From: Lachnospiraceae bacterium
GTDB taxonomy: Bacteria; Bacillota; Clostridia; Lachnospirales; Lachnospiraceae
Direction: 5' to 3'
Assembly: GCA_017399445.1 (NCBI GenBank)
Contig: JAFQCM010000077.1
Location: 1-32,037, forward strand
Length of the DNA: 32,037 nt
Below are positions 1 through 7,137 of the stretch, one piece after another; position 1 is the stretch's first letter; the number at the start of each line of letters is the position of its first letter. Made by a program: the position numbers and the translations under genes. Below the pieces are notes generated by a model. It saw nothing but the letters and a program-made list of their open reading frames with translations, had not been told where the DNA came from and did not search any database.

Positions 1-211
1 CTGGACAAATGTGCCAGGAGTACAGATGGGAACAAGCTCTAAAGTTTCCGGATATCCATATGCAATTACCATTGATTTGGGTGATGCTACAAGTTTAACA
101 GCATGTTTCAATGATGGAAATGGAAATTGGGACAGTAATAACAGCAACAACTATACTTTTGGCGTAGGAGAATATACCTATAGTAATGGTAGTATAACAA
201 AAATGAACTAA
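1..211 (+). CDS. C-terminal end of a secreted CBM25-type carbohydrate-binding protein (5' partial)
   Basis: The reading frame is open from base 2 to the TAA at 209-211 and has no start inside the window, so this is the last 69 codons of a longer gene. The peptide begins WTNVPGVQM and carries TIDLGDATSLTACFNDGNGNWDSNN and a closing YTFGVGEYTYSNGSITKMN segment, the pattern of CBM25-like starch/glycan-binding modules. It is strongly similar to the end of the broken gene at 379-2103 (shared LTACFNDGNGNWDS and FGVGEYTYS segments), so the two genes are adjacent paralogues or share a mobile C-terminal module. The catalytic part, if any, lies upstream of the window and cannot be named. A terminator follows directly. 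Confidence 0.75.
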   Translation, partial: WTNVPGVQMGTSSKVSGYPYAITIDLGDATSLTACFNDGNGNWDSNNSNNYTFGVGEYTYSNGSITKMN

Positions 212-228
212 ATATTTTTAACAGATTT

Positions 229-257
229 AAAAGGCTCTGCATTTGCAGGGCCTTTTT
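229..257 (+). terminator. Rho-independent terminator after the CBM25 gene
   Basis: AAAAGGCTCTGC, loop ATTT, GCAGGGCCTTTTT: a stem of about 10 bp with one G-T pair running into a T run. It lies 18 bases after the stop codon. It closely resembles the terminator at 2423-2451. Confidence 0.85.
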
Positions 258-378
258 GTAAGAGCTTTGTAAGATTTGTCATATAATGCTTGAAATAAAT
301 AAAAAAATTGAGTGAAATTGTTAAGGAAAAGTTAAAGAAATTAACTTTTTAAGAAAAATGTTATGAGGAGATAGGGTA

Positions 379-2103
379 ATGAAAAAAAAGAAACTAAAGA
401 AGAGTATTGCAGTTTTATTAACAGCTGCGATTACTTTATCAAATTTTAGTGGCATTGGTAGCTTAAGAGAAGTGCAGGCTGCAACCACAGTAAAAGTGGA
501 AAATGGTGGTTTTGAGAGTACCACTAGTAGCAATGGAAAATTAATCGCAAAGGGATGGAGTAAAAATAGCTCTGCAGAAGTGGTATCTACAGGGGCAAAA
601 GAGGGCTCTAAGTGTCTGAAAATGACAAATCCTTATTACGGAAGTACCTATATAACTCAGGAGCTAACTTTGAATCCAAACACAGAGTATGTATTAACCG
701 GTTATATTAAGGGTGAAAATATTCGTGGTGTAGATAGTGATGCAAATGCTTTTGGAAATGGTACTACCATTGAGTTTGAAGATAATACGGCTTATATGGT
801 GGAACATACAAACAATTGGCAAAAAGGAACCTTTGACTGGAAAAAGGAACCATTTACTTTATTACTAATTCCAAAGGAATAGCTACTTTAAAATGTGGTA
901 TTTCAGGTTCTTTCAAGGGAACAGCATATTTTGATAAAATATCTATAAAAGAGAAAGCATATCCAAATGATTCCACAGTAAATAAAGTAAAGGCGGAAAA
1001 TAAAAATGTAAGATCCTTTATATCAAAAGATATTGTAAATGAAGTGGGAATAGATGCATATCAGGCGTGGCTGGATGAACTGCAGGAAGCATATGAGGCC
1101 TATGCCGATTTAACAGGAAGTTGTCCATATAACGGAGATGTAATAAATATAATTAATACAGAAGAACCTTATATTCAGCAATATGGTGCGGTAGCGGGAA
1201 ATCCCATACGGACAAATTTTAATCAAATAAATAACTTTAAAAATTATGCTGAGCAGGGGTATATGAATTTTGGCGATTTGCATGAAATCGGACATGACTT
1301 TGATATAAAAGAAAGTTTCTCAAAGTTTTACCATTTAAAACATTTAGAAAATTTTTACAGGTATTGCAGCAGAACTACAATCCAACAGGGAATGAAGTAA
1401 TGGATTGTATTGGCGAAAGAGATTTTGAGATTATAAGAAAAGGAATGTGGGGTGGAGAAATTGCCGAATTTGACAATTACAATTGTCAATTGCAACTCCA
1501 AAGGTAGAAGGAATATTATTTAAAGCTTATATAAATGGTGAATGGACAGAATGGAAAACAGGAGGAAGTATTATTGATGGAAAAGGACAGGACATACAGG
1601 CAATAAAAATAAAGCTGAGCGGTGAATTGGCAGAGCAGTGTGATGTATATTATAGAACTCATAACCGACATTTTGGATGGCTTGGATGGACAGGAAACGG
1701 TAATGCTGCTGGAACGAAAGATATAAATAGTGCCATTGAAGGATATCAGATTCAACTGGTGAAAAAGGATAGCACAATAGATGGCATTACCAATGACACA
1801 AAAGAGTATTGCAGAGAGAATATAACTACTACCACAATATACTATAAGGGTTATGAAAATCCAAATATTCATTACAAAATCGGTAATGGAAAATGGACAA
1901 GCGTACCAGGAATCAAAATGGAAGAAAGTTCACAGATAGAAGGATTTCCATATGTTATTACTATTGATTTGGGAGAAGAGACTGAATTAACAGCATGCTT
2001 TAATGATGGAAATGGAAACTGGGATAGTGATAATAAGAAGAATTATATGTTTGGGGTAGGAGAGTATACCTATAGTGATGGAAGTATAACAAAACTAAAT
2101 TAA
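379..2103 (+). pseudogene. Broken secreted M60-type metalloprotease with carbohydrate-binding, ChW and CBM25 domains
   Basis: The start ATG at 379 follows a GAGGAGA ribosome site. A signal peptide (about residues 1-34, ending VQAA) is followed by a beta-sandwich carbohydrate-binding domain (VENGGFES, then LNPNTEYVLTGYIKGE). The frame then shifts near 859: restoring one T gives EPFTFITNSKGIATLKCG and joins frame 1 to frame 3. Frame 3 carries the M60 (gluzincin) region with LHEIGHDFD, the HExxH zinc motif at 1281-1295. About 1310-1350 the frame moves to frame 2 (FKTFRKFLQVLQQNYNPTG, then RKGMWGGEIAEFDNYN). The part between HEIGH and that segment, which should hold the third zinc ligand, is far too short, so an internal deletion is likely. 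Near 1482 another lost T moves to frame 1, which encodes two Clostridial hydrophobic-W (ChW) repeats (HFGWLGWTGNGNAAGT) and a final CBM25 module. Intact members are secreted glycoprotein/mucin-type proteases; this copy should be inactive. The two single-T losses could be sequencing errors; the missing protease core could not. Confidence 0.8.
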
Positions 2104-2328
2104 TTTTTATCAAGTGTCTTAAGGGGAGATTTAGAAGATATTGTAAATAGTAAAGAAAAACTGTTTTTATCTATGCAAAAGTTGGAAGAAAATTCAGTTA
2201 AGTCTGCTGAAAATACCAATGAAATTAGAACCTCAACAGCGGGACAGGCAGCAGGAGTTAATACGATTGTAAAATCCTTAGAAAATGTACAAAATAGTAT
2301 TGAAAAATTAGCAGCAGTATTACAGTAA
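2104..2328 (+). pseudogene. Remnant of the C-terminal end of a methyl-accepting chemotaxis protein
   Basis: The frame that follows the stop at 2101-2103 is open to the TAA at 2326-2328 and has no start codon with a ribosome site. From about 2125 it reads GDLEDIVNSKEKLFLSMQKLEENS, then NTNEIRTSTAGQAAGVNTIVKSLENVQNSIEKLAAVLQ. This heptad-rich, Ser/Thr/Gln-rich, helical sequence is what the cytoplasmic tail of chemotaxis receptors looks like. The rest of the receptor (ligand domain, membrane segments, HAMP, signalling tip) is absent, so the piece is a scrap left by deletion or rearrangement. The identification is by pattern only, from a short peptide. Confidence 0.5.
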
Positions 2329-2422
2329 AGAAGAGAAACAGAATATTCGGTATAGTATTTCCAAAATGTTATACTAGTTTAGGGGTGAATATCTGGGAAT
2401 TGGAAGTGGCGATAGAATATTG

Positions 2423-2451
2423 AAAAGGCTCTGCGTTTTGCAGAGCCTTTT
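2423..2451. terminator. Bidirectional terminator between the decayed region and the DUF975-like gene
   Basis: AAAAGGCTCTGC, loop GTTTT, GCAGAGCCTTTT: a perfect 12-bp stem with A and T runs on both sides, able to stop transcription from either direction. It ends three bases from the minus-strand stop codon. Confidence 0.88.
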
Positions 2452-2454
2452 GAA

Positions 2455-3546
2455 TTAGTTATTATAATCATTATTTTGATAGTTATTCTGATCGTAAGAA
2501 TTCTGACCATAACCATTTTGGTTGTAACCATTCTGGTTGTAACCGTTCTGGTTGTAACCGTTCTGGTTGTAACCATTCTGGTTGTAACCGTTCTGGTTGT
2601 AACCATTCTGGTCGTAACCGTTCTGGTTGTAACCGTTCTGGTTGTAACCATTCTGGTCGTAACCGTTCTGGTTGTAACCGTTCTGGTTGTAACCGTTCTG
2701 GTTGTAACCATTCTGGTTGTAACCGTTCTGGTTATAACCATTCTGGCCATATCCGGCATATCCAGTCTGGAAAGTCTTTTGCCTAAGTACGGCATATAAC
2801 TCAGCATAAGTAGCCTGTGAGTAAGGATTTACCCAGAATATACTTAATATACCACAAGTTAAAAGGGAAAGACATGCCCATCCAAAGAAAGATAATTCTA
2901 ATACCCAGGTACTTAATTTCTCGCCATCCATTTGAGTCTTTGTCATCTGAAATGCAGTTTTACTGTCAATTTCCGGATGTTCAGATAAAATGTATGGTAT
3001 CATACGATATTCATAAGCTTTGATAATTCCAGGAATAATAAAGAGTAAATACCATAAAGCTATTTTTAAAGAAGCTAAAAACATAATCTTTACCACATTT
3101 AAGTAATGTCCCGAACTAAAAACAAAAATAACATCACCAAAGTTTCTTCTGCCTTCTCTTGCATTCAAAAAGAATCGGTAAATACCAACTCGAATTGGTG
3201 CACATATAAAAGTGGAGAATACTATTGCAACTGCAAAAATGATTAAAAAAAGTCCAATGGATAATCCTGCGATGAGACCTACTAATGGGAGTACGAAATT
3301 AGAGTCACTATCATCAGAATAGTAATCATCATCATCCCAGTCATAATCGTCATCATCAAAATAGTTATAATCACTACTATAACTTGAGGAATTGTTGTTT
3401 GAAGATGAATAGCTGGAACCGCCACCACCACCGCCTGTTCCTCCTACTAGTGTTAAAATTAAGCACGCTAAAACGAACCACCAGTAATTTCGATTAACGC
3501 TTTCTTTTGCACGCTGTTTTAATTCAGCTCTTGTCCAAGTTATCAT
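2455..3546 (-). CDS. DUF975-like integral membrane protein with a QNGY pentapeptide-repeat tail
   Basis: 363 residues; ATG at 3546 preceded by GAGGAGG. The N-terminus (MITWTRAELKQRAKESVNRNYWWFVLACLI) is typical of DUF975 proteins, whose function is unknown. Four hydrophobic blocks lie near residues 22-37, 84-115, 147-175 and 225-250. Between the first two is a low-complexity insert: six glycines, then a Ser/Asn/Tyr stretch, then a strongly acidic Asp/Tyr run (DDDDYDWDDDDYYSDDSDS). Such an insert is not usual for the family. Residues 267-356 are about 18 pentapeptides of the form (N/D/G)QNGY, after which the protein ends QNNDYNN. The Gln/Asn/Tyr-rich tail follows the last membrane segment and resembles prion-like low-complexity sequence; a role in self-association or surface contact would be speculation. 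It is transcribed alone. Confidence 0.8.
   Translation of the reverse strand: MITWTRAELKQRAKESVNRNYWWFVLACLILTLVGGTGGGGGGSSYSSSNNNSSSYSSDYNYFDDDDYDWDDDDYYSDDSDSNFVLPLVGLIAGLSIGLFLIIFAVAIVFSTFICAPIRVGIYRFFLNAREGRRNFGDVIFVFSSGHYLNVVKIMFLASLKIALWYLLFIIPGIIKAYEYRMIPYILSEHPEIDSKTAFQMTKTQMDGEKLSTWVLELSFFGWACLSLLTCGILSIFWVNPYSQATYAELYAVLRQKTFQTGYAGYGQNGYNQNGYNQNGYNQNGYNQNGYNQNGYDQNGYNQNGYNQNGYDQNGYNQNGYNQNGYNQNGYNQNGYNQNGYNQNGYGQNSYDQNNYQNNDYNN
2479..2748 (-). repeat. 15-bp tandem repeat encoding (N/D/G)QNGY
   Basis: Eighteen in-frame 15-bp units, sixteen matching xQNGY exactly and two degenerate ones at the 3' end (GQNSY, DQNNY). Between 2521 and 2745 fifteen units are strictly periodic and differ mainly at two third-base or single-base positions (GTT/GTC and CCA/CCG on the plus strand). 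The near identity of the units suggests recent expansion by slippage or recombination. Unit gain or loss keeps the reading frame, so length can vary without breaking the gene. Confidence 0.95.
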
Positions 3547-3724
3547 TTGTTCCTCCTCGTTTGGATAAAAAATATTTCCTTTATACTTTAATGTTTTTTT
3601 TAGGAAAAATCAATATAATTTGCACAATATGACAAAGAAAGTTTAAATAAAATTATTTGTTCATAGTTTTAAATACAATGGTGCTGACTAAAATATAGCC
3701 AAACATTAGATTAGTCTGAGAAGA

Positions 3725-3835
3725 TTAGTGTTCATTTTCATTTGGTAACGAATCTACAACATAGCGATATTTCCCGAAATTATATTGTTCTTTGTTTTGT
3801 GTAATGATTCCGCATTCGATTGCCTGTGCAATGAT
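3725..3835 (-). pseudogene. Possible C-terminal coding remnant in the 3547-3977 gap
   Basis: Within the 431-bp gap before spoVT, one minus-strand frame is open for 36 codons and reads IIAQAIECGIITQNKEQ, then FGKYRYVVDSLPNENEH, ending at a TAA. The composition looks protein-like, but there is no start codon or ribosome site, and a TGA closes the frame upstream. It may be the tail of a lost gene. I do not recognise the family. The rest of the gap holds the DUF975-like gene's upstream region and the spoVT promoter region. Confidence 0.25.
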
Positions 3836-3869
3836 TCATTTTTTTCTTGCGGAAGATGATGATTTTTAA

Positions 3870-3899
3870 GGTATAAAATTCCACTAGTTACAGATAATA
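3870..3899 (+). promoter_or_regulatory. Candidate sigma-G-type promoter of spoVT
   Basis: GGTATA, 17 bases, GATAATA. This is close to the forespore sigma-G pattern (TGnATA, 17-18, CATnnTA). In Bacillus subtilis spoVT is a sigma-G gene, which supports the reading. It lies about 80 bases before the start codon. Confidence 0.4.
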
Positions 3900-3977
3900 G
3901 GATTAAGAAATAAAAATTTCTACCGGTTTGATTTTTGAGAAATTATATTATTTTATATTTGTAAATGGAGGAAAAAT

Positions 3978-4526
3978 ATGAAAGCAACAGGCATTGTAAG
4001 ACGTATTGACGACTTGGGAAGAGTAGTAGTACCGAAAGAGATTAGAAGAACACTTAGAATTCGTGAAGGAGACCCATTAGAAATCTTCACCGACAGAGAA
4101 GGAGAAATTATTTTAAAAAAATATTCTCCTATAGGTGAATTAGGGGATTTTGCAAAGCAATATGCAGATACATTAGCACAAACCACAGGAAATGTAGTAT
4201 GCATTGCAGACAGAGACCAGATTATTGCAGTAGCAGGCGGTGGAAAAAAAGAATTTATGAATAAAAGTATTTCTTCTGATTTGGAACATTTGATTCAAAA
4301 TAGAGACACCATAGTTGCTACTATAGGAGAAAAATCTTTTATCAACATTGCAGATGAAAATATGGAAGAATATCAAAGTCAGGTAATTTGTCCAATTATA
4401 GCAGAAGGCGATTCTATAGGAGCAGTAATTATTTTAAGTAAAGATAGAGATGCAAAGGTAGGAGAAATAGAAAAGAAGCTGGCAGTTTCAGCAGCAGGAT
4501 TTTTGGGAAGACAGATGGAGCAATAA
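3978..4526 (+). CDS. spoVT: Stage V sporulation protein T (SpoVT), AbrB-family regulator
   Basis: 182 residues, the usual SpoVT length; ATG after GGAGGAAAA. Residues 1-50 form the AbrB swapped-hairpin DNA-binding domain (MKATGIVRRIDDLGRVVVPKEIRRTLRI, then GDPLEIF). Residues about 55-180 form a GAF-like domain (VVCIADRDQIIAVAGGGKKEF, then CPIIAEGDSIGAVIILSKD). In Bacillus and Clostridium relatives this transcription factor tunes late forespore gene expression downstream of sigma-G and is needed for proper spore maturation. The C-terminal domain is thought to sense an unknown small ligand. The gene stands alone between a sigma-G-like promoter and a terminator. Confidence 0.96.
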   Translation: MKATGIVRRIDDLGRVVVPKEIRRTLRIREGDPLEIFTDREGEIILKKYSPIGELGDFAKQYADTLAQTTGNVVCIADRDQIIAVAGGGKKEFMNKSISSDLEHLIQNRDTIVATIGEKSFINIADENMEEYQSQVICPIIAEGDSIGAVIILSKDRDAKVGEIEKKLAVSAAGFLGRQMEQ

Positions 4527-4530
4527 GATG

Positions 4531-4567
4531 AAAACAGCAGATGCTTTTTAGAGCAGCTGCTGTTTTT
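4531..4567 (+). terminator. Terminator after spoVT
   Basis: AAAACAGCAG pairs with CTGCTGTTTTT across a 16-base loop; a T run follows. It may also serve the convergent minus-strand gene that ends at 4586. Confidence 0.75.
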
Positions 4568-4585
4568 AGTGTGTGTGAAATTATT

Positions 4586-6028
4586 TTAACGCATATTTTC
4601 CAAAAGCTCTGCTTTCATCTGATATAATTTATCAGATAAATCCACATAAACTTCATGGGGATTAATTAATCGGCGGCTTTCCTCCCATAAAGTATCTAGT
4701 TCCTGAGAACAATAGTCTCTAATATCCATTACTTTAGGAGAAGTGTAAACACAGTTTCCTTCTAGAAAAATCGGTACCAGCATTTTTCTAAGTGAAAAAC
4801 TTCCGGCTTTTAGTAAAGTCTTTTTCCAGGTTTCCACAGGGTCAAATAAAAGTAAATCTTCTTCTTCTGAAATAATTTCACTTTCTAGTGCAATTAAGTC
4901 TGCTTTAATTTTCCTGCTTTCCTTATCATAAATACGGTAAATGGTTTTGTTTCCTGGATTTGTAATTTTTTCTGAGTTTTCAGAAAGCTTAATTTTCGGA
5001 ATAAAGGTTCCCTGAGATTCTACTGCAGCAATCTTATACACACCTCCAAAAGAAGGATTATCCTTGCAGGTAATCAAATTAGTTCCCACACCCCAGGAAG
5101 TAATGGCGGCGCATTGGGTTTTTAAGCTGTCAATTAAATATTCATCTAAATCGCTGGAAGCAGAAATAATAGCATCTGAAAAACCGGCCTCATCCAGCAT
5201 TTTCCTAGCTTTTTTAGATAAGTAAGCCAAATCCCCACTGTCCAGACGAATTCCATAGAAAGAAAGTTGAACACCCTGTTCCTTCAATTCCTGAAAAACA
5301 CGAATGGCATTAGGAACACCGGATTTTAAAGTATCATAAGTATCGACCAGTAAAATACAGGCATCAGGATAAAGGGATGCATAAGTTTTAAACGCAGTAT
5401 ATTCATCTGGAAAGCTCATAATCCAGCTGTGGGCATGGGTGCCTTTTACCGGTACATCAAAAAGTTTTCCCGCCAAAACATTAGATGTTCCAATACATCC
5501 TCCAATCATGGCAGCCCTTGCACCATAAATTCCTGCATCTGGTCCCTGAGCCCGGCGAAGACCAAATTCCATAATGCCATCCCCCTGGGCAGCATAGACT
5601 ACTCTGGAAGCTTTGGTAGCAATGAGACTTTGATGGTTAATAATATTTAAAATAGTAGTTTCAATTAACTGAGCTTCCATAACAGGAGCAATTATCTTCA
5701 TCAAAGGTTCCTTAGGGAAAATAATGCTTCCCTCCGGAATTGCATAAATTGCCCCAGAAAATCGAAACTTTTTCAAAAAATCTAAAAAATCATCCTCAAA
5801 AATCCCGGTATTTTTTAAATATTCAATATCTTCTATTGAAAAAGATAATTCCTTGATATAATCGATGACCTGCTCCAATCCTGCCATAATAGCATAGGCA
5901 CTGCCAGAGGGATTAGAACGATAAAATACATCAAAAATTACGGTTTGTTTTGTATTTGACTTAAAATATCCCTGCATCATGGTAAGTTCATAAAGGTCTG
6001 TCATTAATGTAAGATTACGATTATCCAT
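4586..6028 (-). CDS. pncB: Nicotinate phosphoribosyltransferase
   Basis: 480 residues from the ATG at 6028, chosen because AAGGAGG lies just before it; the frame continues 25 codons upstream but without a ribosome site. The enzyme joins nicotinate to PRPP, forming nicotinate mononucleotide in the NAD salvage (Preiss-Handler) pathway. Family signatures: NLTLMTDLYELTMMQGYF at the N-terminus, FGLRRAQGPDAGIYGARAA, the GTHAHSWIMSF segment, and GIRLDSGDLAYLSKKAR with the phosphate-binding region. Length and order agree with the long bacterial PncB type. It is monocistronic and convergent with spoVT. Confidence 0.95.
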   Translation of the reverse strand: MDNRNLTLMTDLYELTMMQGYFKSNTKQTVIFDVFYRSNPSGSAYAIMAGLEQVIDYIKELSFSIEDIEYLKNTGIFEDDFLDFLKKFRFSGAIYAIPEGSIIFPKEPLMKIIAPVMEAQLIETTILNIINHQSLIATKASRVVYAAQGDGIMEFGLRRAQGPDAGIYGARAAMIGGCIGTSNVLAGKLFDVPVKGTHAHSWIMSFPDEYTAFKTYASLYPDACILLVDTYDTLKSGVPNAIRVFQELKEQGVQLSFYGIRLDSGDLAYLSKKARKMLDEAGFSDAIISASSDLDEYLIDSLKTQCAAITSWGVGTNLITCKDNPSFGGVYKIAAVESQGTFIPKIKLSENSEKITNPGNKTIYRIYDKESRKIKADLIALESEIISEEEDLLLFDPVETWKKTLLKAGSFSLRKMLVPIFLEGNCVYTSPKVMDIRDYCSQELDTLWEESRRLINPHEVYVDLSDKLYQMKAELLENMR

Positions 6029-6085
6029 AAAAACCTCCTTGTGGTTAATTAGATATAGTTGTTTCACTGTATTTATATGGTTGCC

Positions 6086-6114
6086 ACTATAGCACAATCC
6101 CATGCAAAATGCAA
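6086..6114 (-). promoter_or_regulatory. Sigma-A promoter of the nicotinate phosphoribosyltransferase gene
   Basis: On the minus strand: TTGCAT, 17-base spacer, TATAGT, about 58 bases before the start codon. No recognised operator was identified beside it. Confidence 0.7.
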
Positions 6115-6172
6115 GAAACAGGAATGAAGTAAGAAAAAATGAATATATTTAGTAAAGAAAAGGGGGAAGGAA

Positions 6173-7096
6173 ATGCGAGAAAAAATTAAGTTTATTTTGT
6201 CATTTTTGATTATTCTTCTGTTTCTTCCTTATATATGTGTAGTGTTGTTTCATAATAATGTGCAGGCGGAAAATGTTTTTTTTTCCATTGGAAACAGTAC
6301 AGTGGAGGAAAATAATATGGATTCAGAACTCTTTGTGGCAGGGGTTCTCGCTAGTCAGATGCCTGTATCTTACGAAAAAGAAGCTTTAAAAGCGCAGGCA
6401 GTGATAGCAAGAACACAAATATATAGAATGATGGAAGACAAGGGAATCAAAGATTTGGAAGCAGAAGATCTTCCTCAGTACATGAGTATCAGTGAAATGG
6501 AAAAAGTTTGGGGTTATAGTAAAATGCAAGATTATTACAGCAAATTGAAAGAAGCAGTTACAGAAACCCAAGGAATTATTATGAAATATAAGGGAAAATG
6601 CATAGAGCCTTCTTTTCATGCAGTGAGCAACGGAAACAGCAGAAGTGGAAATGAAGTATATCACAGTGAAGATTATCCCTATTTGACAAAGGTAGATAAT
6701 CCATATGATATTTTATCTGAAGATTATTTGAAAGTAATAATGATAAGTAAAGAAGAACTAGCAGAAAAAATGAATCAGGAATTTGGAAGTAATCTGCTGG
6801 CAGAAAGTATACTTAATCAGATAAATGTAAAAAGTAAAGATGGGGCTGGGTATGTTACTAATGTGCAGATTGGAGAGTGTACTATGGCAGGAGAAGAATT
6901 TCGAAAGATTTTAGATTTGAATTCTTCCTGCTTTATAATAGAAGAGTCAGAAGGAAAAATAAGAATAACTACTAAGGGGCTGGGGCATGGAATTGGACTG
7001 AGCCAGTTTAATGCAAATGAGATGGCAAAGAACGGAGATGATTATCAAAAAATTCTAAATTACTATTTCAAAAATATAGAATTGGTCAATGAATAA
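6173..7096 (+). CDS. spoIID: Stage II sporulation protein D, peptidoglycan lytic transglycosylase (SpoIID)
   Basis: 307 residues; ATG after GGGGGAAGGAA. One N-terminal membrane segment (residues about 7-26) anchors the SpoIID/LytB domain outside the membrane. The motif MPVSYEKEALKAQAVIARTQ holds Glu70, which corresponds to the catalytic Glu88 of Bacillus SpoIID; the C-terminal GLGHGIGLSQFNANEMA motif is also intact. SpoIID cleaves glycan strands after SpoIIP removes stem peptides, and so drives engulfment of the forespore. spoIIQ lies directly downstream, as in other Clostridia. SpoIIM and SpoIIP are not in this window. The family predicts sigma-E control, but I could not find a convincing sigma-E promoter. 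Confidence 0.95.
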   Translation: MREKIKFILSFLIILLFLPYICVVLFHNNVQAENVFFSIGNSTVEENNMDSELFVAGVLASQMPVSYEKEALKAQAVIARTQIYRMMEDKGIKDLEAEDLPQYMSISEMEKVWGYSKMQDYYSKLKEAVTETQGIIMKYKGKCIEPSFHAVSNGNSRSGNEVYHSEDYPYLTKVDNPYDILSEDYLKVIMISKEELAEKMNQEFGSNLLAESILNQINVKSKDGAGYVTNVQIGECTMAGEEFRKILDLNSSCFIIEESEGKIRITTKGLGHGIGLSQFNANEMAKNGDDYQKILNYYFKNIELVNE

Positions 7097-7120
7097 AACA
7101 AAATATTTAGGTCAAAACTA
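7090..7120 (+). promoter_or_regulatory. Possible forespore (sigma-F/G-type) promoter of spoIIQ
   Basis: TGAATA at the stop codon of spoIID, then 17 bases, then CAAAACTA. The -35 matches the sigma-F/G pattern well; the -10 is weak. spoIIQ is a forespore gene in known spore-formers while spoIID belongs to the mother cell, so a separate promoter here is expected. Confidence 0.3.
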
Positions 7121-7137
7121 TTACTGAGGTGATAGGA

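Noticed and set aside
379..1400. Programmed frameshifting in the M60 gene
   Set aside because: There is no slippery heptamer with a downstream pseudoknot at the shifts, there are three shifts, and the protease core is missing; decay or sequencing error explains it better.
2479..2748. Possible CRISPR array
   Set aside because: The 15-bp units are contiguous, without spacers, and in frame with a gene.
2379..2807. Long open frames with TRMVTTRTVTT-like and LVVTVLVVT-like repeats over the 15-bp array
   Set aside because: They are shadows of the QNGY repeat in other frames; only the minus-strand frame continues into a membrane protein with a start and ribosome site.
6050..6172. Search for a NiaR-type niacin operator and a sigma-E promoter between pncB and spoIID
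   Set aside because: No sequence matched convincingly; only the sigma-A promoter of pncB can be supported.
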